41,005 bases of DNA from Oscillospiraceae bacterium (GTDB lineage Bacteria; Bacillota; Clostridia; Oscillospirales; Acutalibacteraceae), in NCBI GenBank assembly GCA_009777055.1, contig WRMQ01000010.1:1-41005 (forward strand), given 5' to 3'. The position numbers and the translations under genes are program-made. The notes beneath the pieces are model-generated. The model saw only the letters and a program-made list of their open reading frames with translations. It searched no databases and was not told the origin of the DNA. Below are positions 40,863 through 41,005 of the stretch, in pieces. Every line of letters starts with the position of its first letter. The stretch's first letter is position 1.

Positions 40863-41005
40863 GTCCGGTGTAGTAAGCTAGTATACAGGTGTGCAGTAGG
40901 AAGGTATACAGTTTTGTGATAGAATAGAAGGCAACAAAAAGGCCGAAAGAGGTGTTGAAGTTGCCATGGGAGAACAAAACTGTGGAACAACAGAGAGAAG
41001 AATTT
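40862..41005 (+). mobile_element. Left end of an insertion sequence (IS481-like), cut by the window edge
   Basis: The end TGTCCGGTG starts where the third palindromic element breaks off and is followed by about 100 bp of non-coding DNA and then a transposase start. Only the left end is in view, so the boundary and the family are provisional. Confidence 0.45.
40961..41005 (+). CDS. Transposase N-terminus, partial
   Basis: A TTG at 40961, 8 bp after AGAGG, opens MPWENKTVEQQREEF and runs off the window. This matches the usual first residues of IS481-type HTH/DDE transposases (MPW..., then an E/Q-rich helix). With 15 residues the call is tentative. Confidence 0.45.
   Translation, partial: MPWENKTVEQQREEF

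Overview
The window looks like a GC-rich chromosome segment of a Bacillota (Clostridia-like) bacterium. The reasons are strong AGGAGG ribosome-binding sites, SigA-type TTGACA-N17-TATAAT promoters, the Firmicutes gene string mnmE-mnmG-rsmG-noc-parA-parB with parS sites, a MreBCD/PBP2 elongasome, an M-box magnesium riboswitch and a short-type Orn/Lys/Arg decarboxylase. I could not place it at genus level from sequence alone. No rRNA, tRNA or CRISPR array was seen.

Layout. 1-7.8 kb: exonuclease III, a convergent dCMP deaminase, secA, a Fic-fold protein without its catalytic histidine, a GNAT acetyltransferase, a PLP decarboxylase and a putative lipoprotein. 7.9-13.2 kb: elongation cluster mreB-mreC-mreD-mrdA followed by a minD-like ATPase with no minC. 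13.2-20.2 kb: origin-type block mnmE-mnmG-rsmG-noc-parA-parB with three perfect 16-bp parS sites, one of which forms the start of rsmG. 20.3-24.4 kb: serS, a CDP-alcohol phosphatidyltransferase, a second (canonical) Fic protein and a radical SAM protein. 24.4-27.8 kb (minus): a lipoprotein and a large solute-binding/7TM/kinase-like receptor. 27.8-31.4 kb: M-box leader with several terminators, mgtA and a 42-residue membrane peptide. 31.6-34.3 kb: alanine dehydrogenase and a beta-lactamase-fold hydrolase. 34.4-38.7 kb (minus): aminotransferase, murA, a type III toxin-antitoxin locus and a WalJ-like hydrolase. 38.9-39.7 kb: two small membrane proteins. 39.7-40.4 kb (minus): a type II toxin-antitoxin pair. 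40.4-41.0 kb: palindromic 128-bp repeats and the start of an insertion sequence.

The most noteworthy system is the type III toxin-antitoxin locus at 35256-35950 (minus). It has a consensus promoter, about 2.3 tandem 45-nt repeats each able to fold as an H-type pseudoknot, an intrinsic terminator, then a 164-residue ToxN/CptN-like endoribonuclease gene that is AT-richer than its neighbours. Close behind are the mgtA locus (M-box plus a second unassigned RNA domain upstream, a small membrane peptide downstream), the in-frame palindromic insertion in mnmE, and the histidine-less Fic protein.
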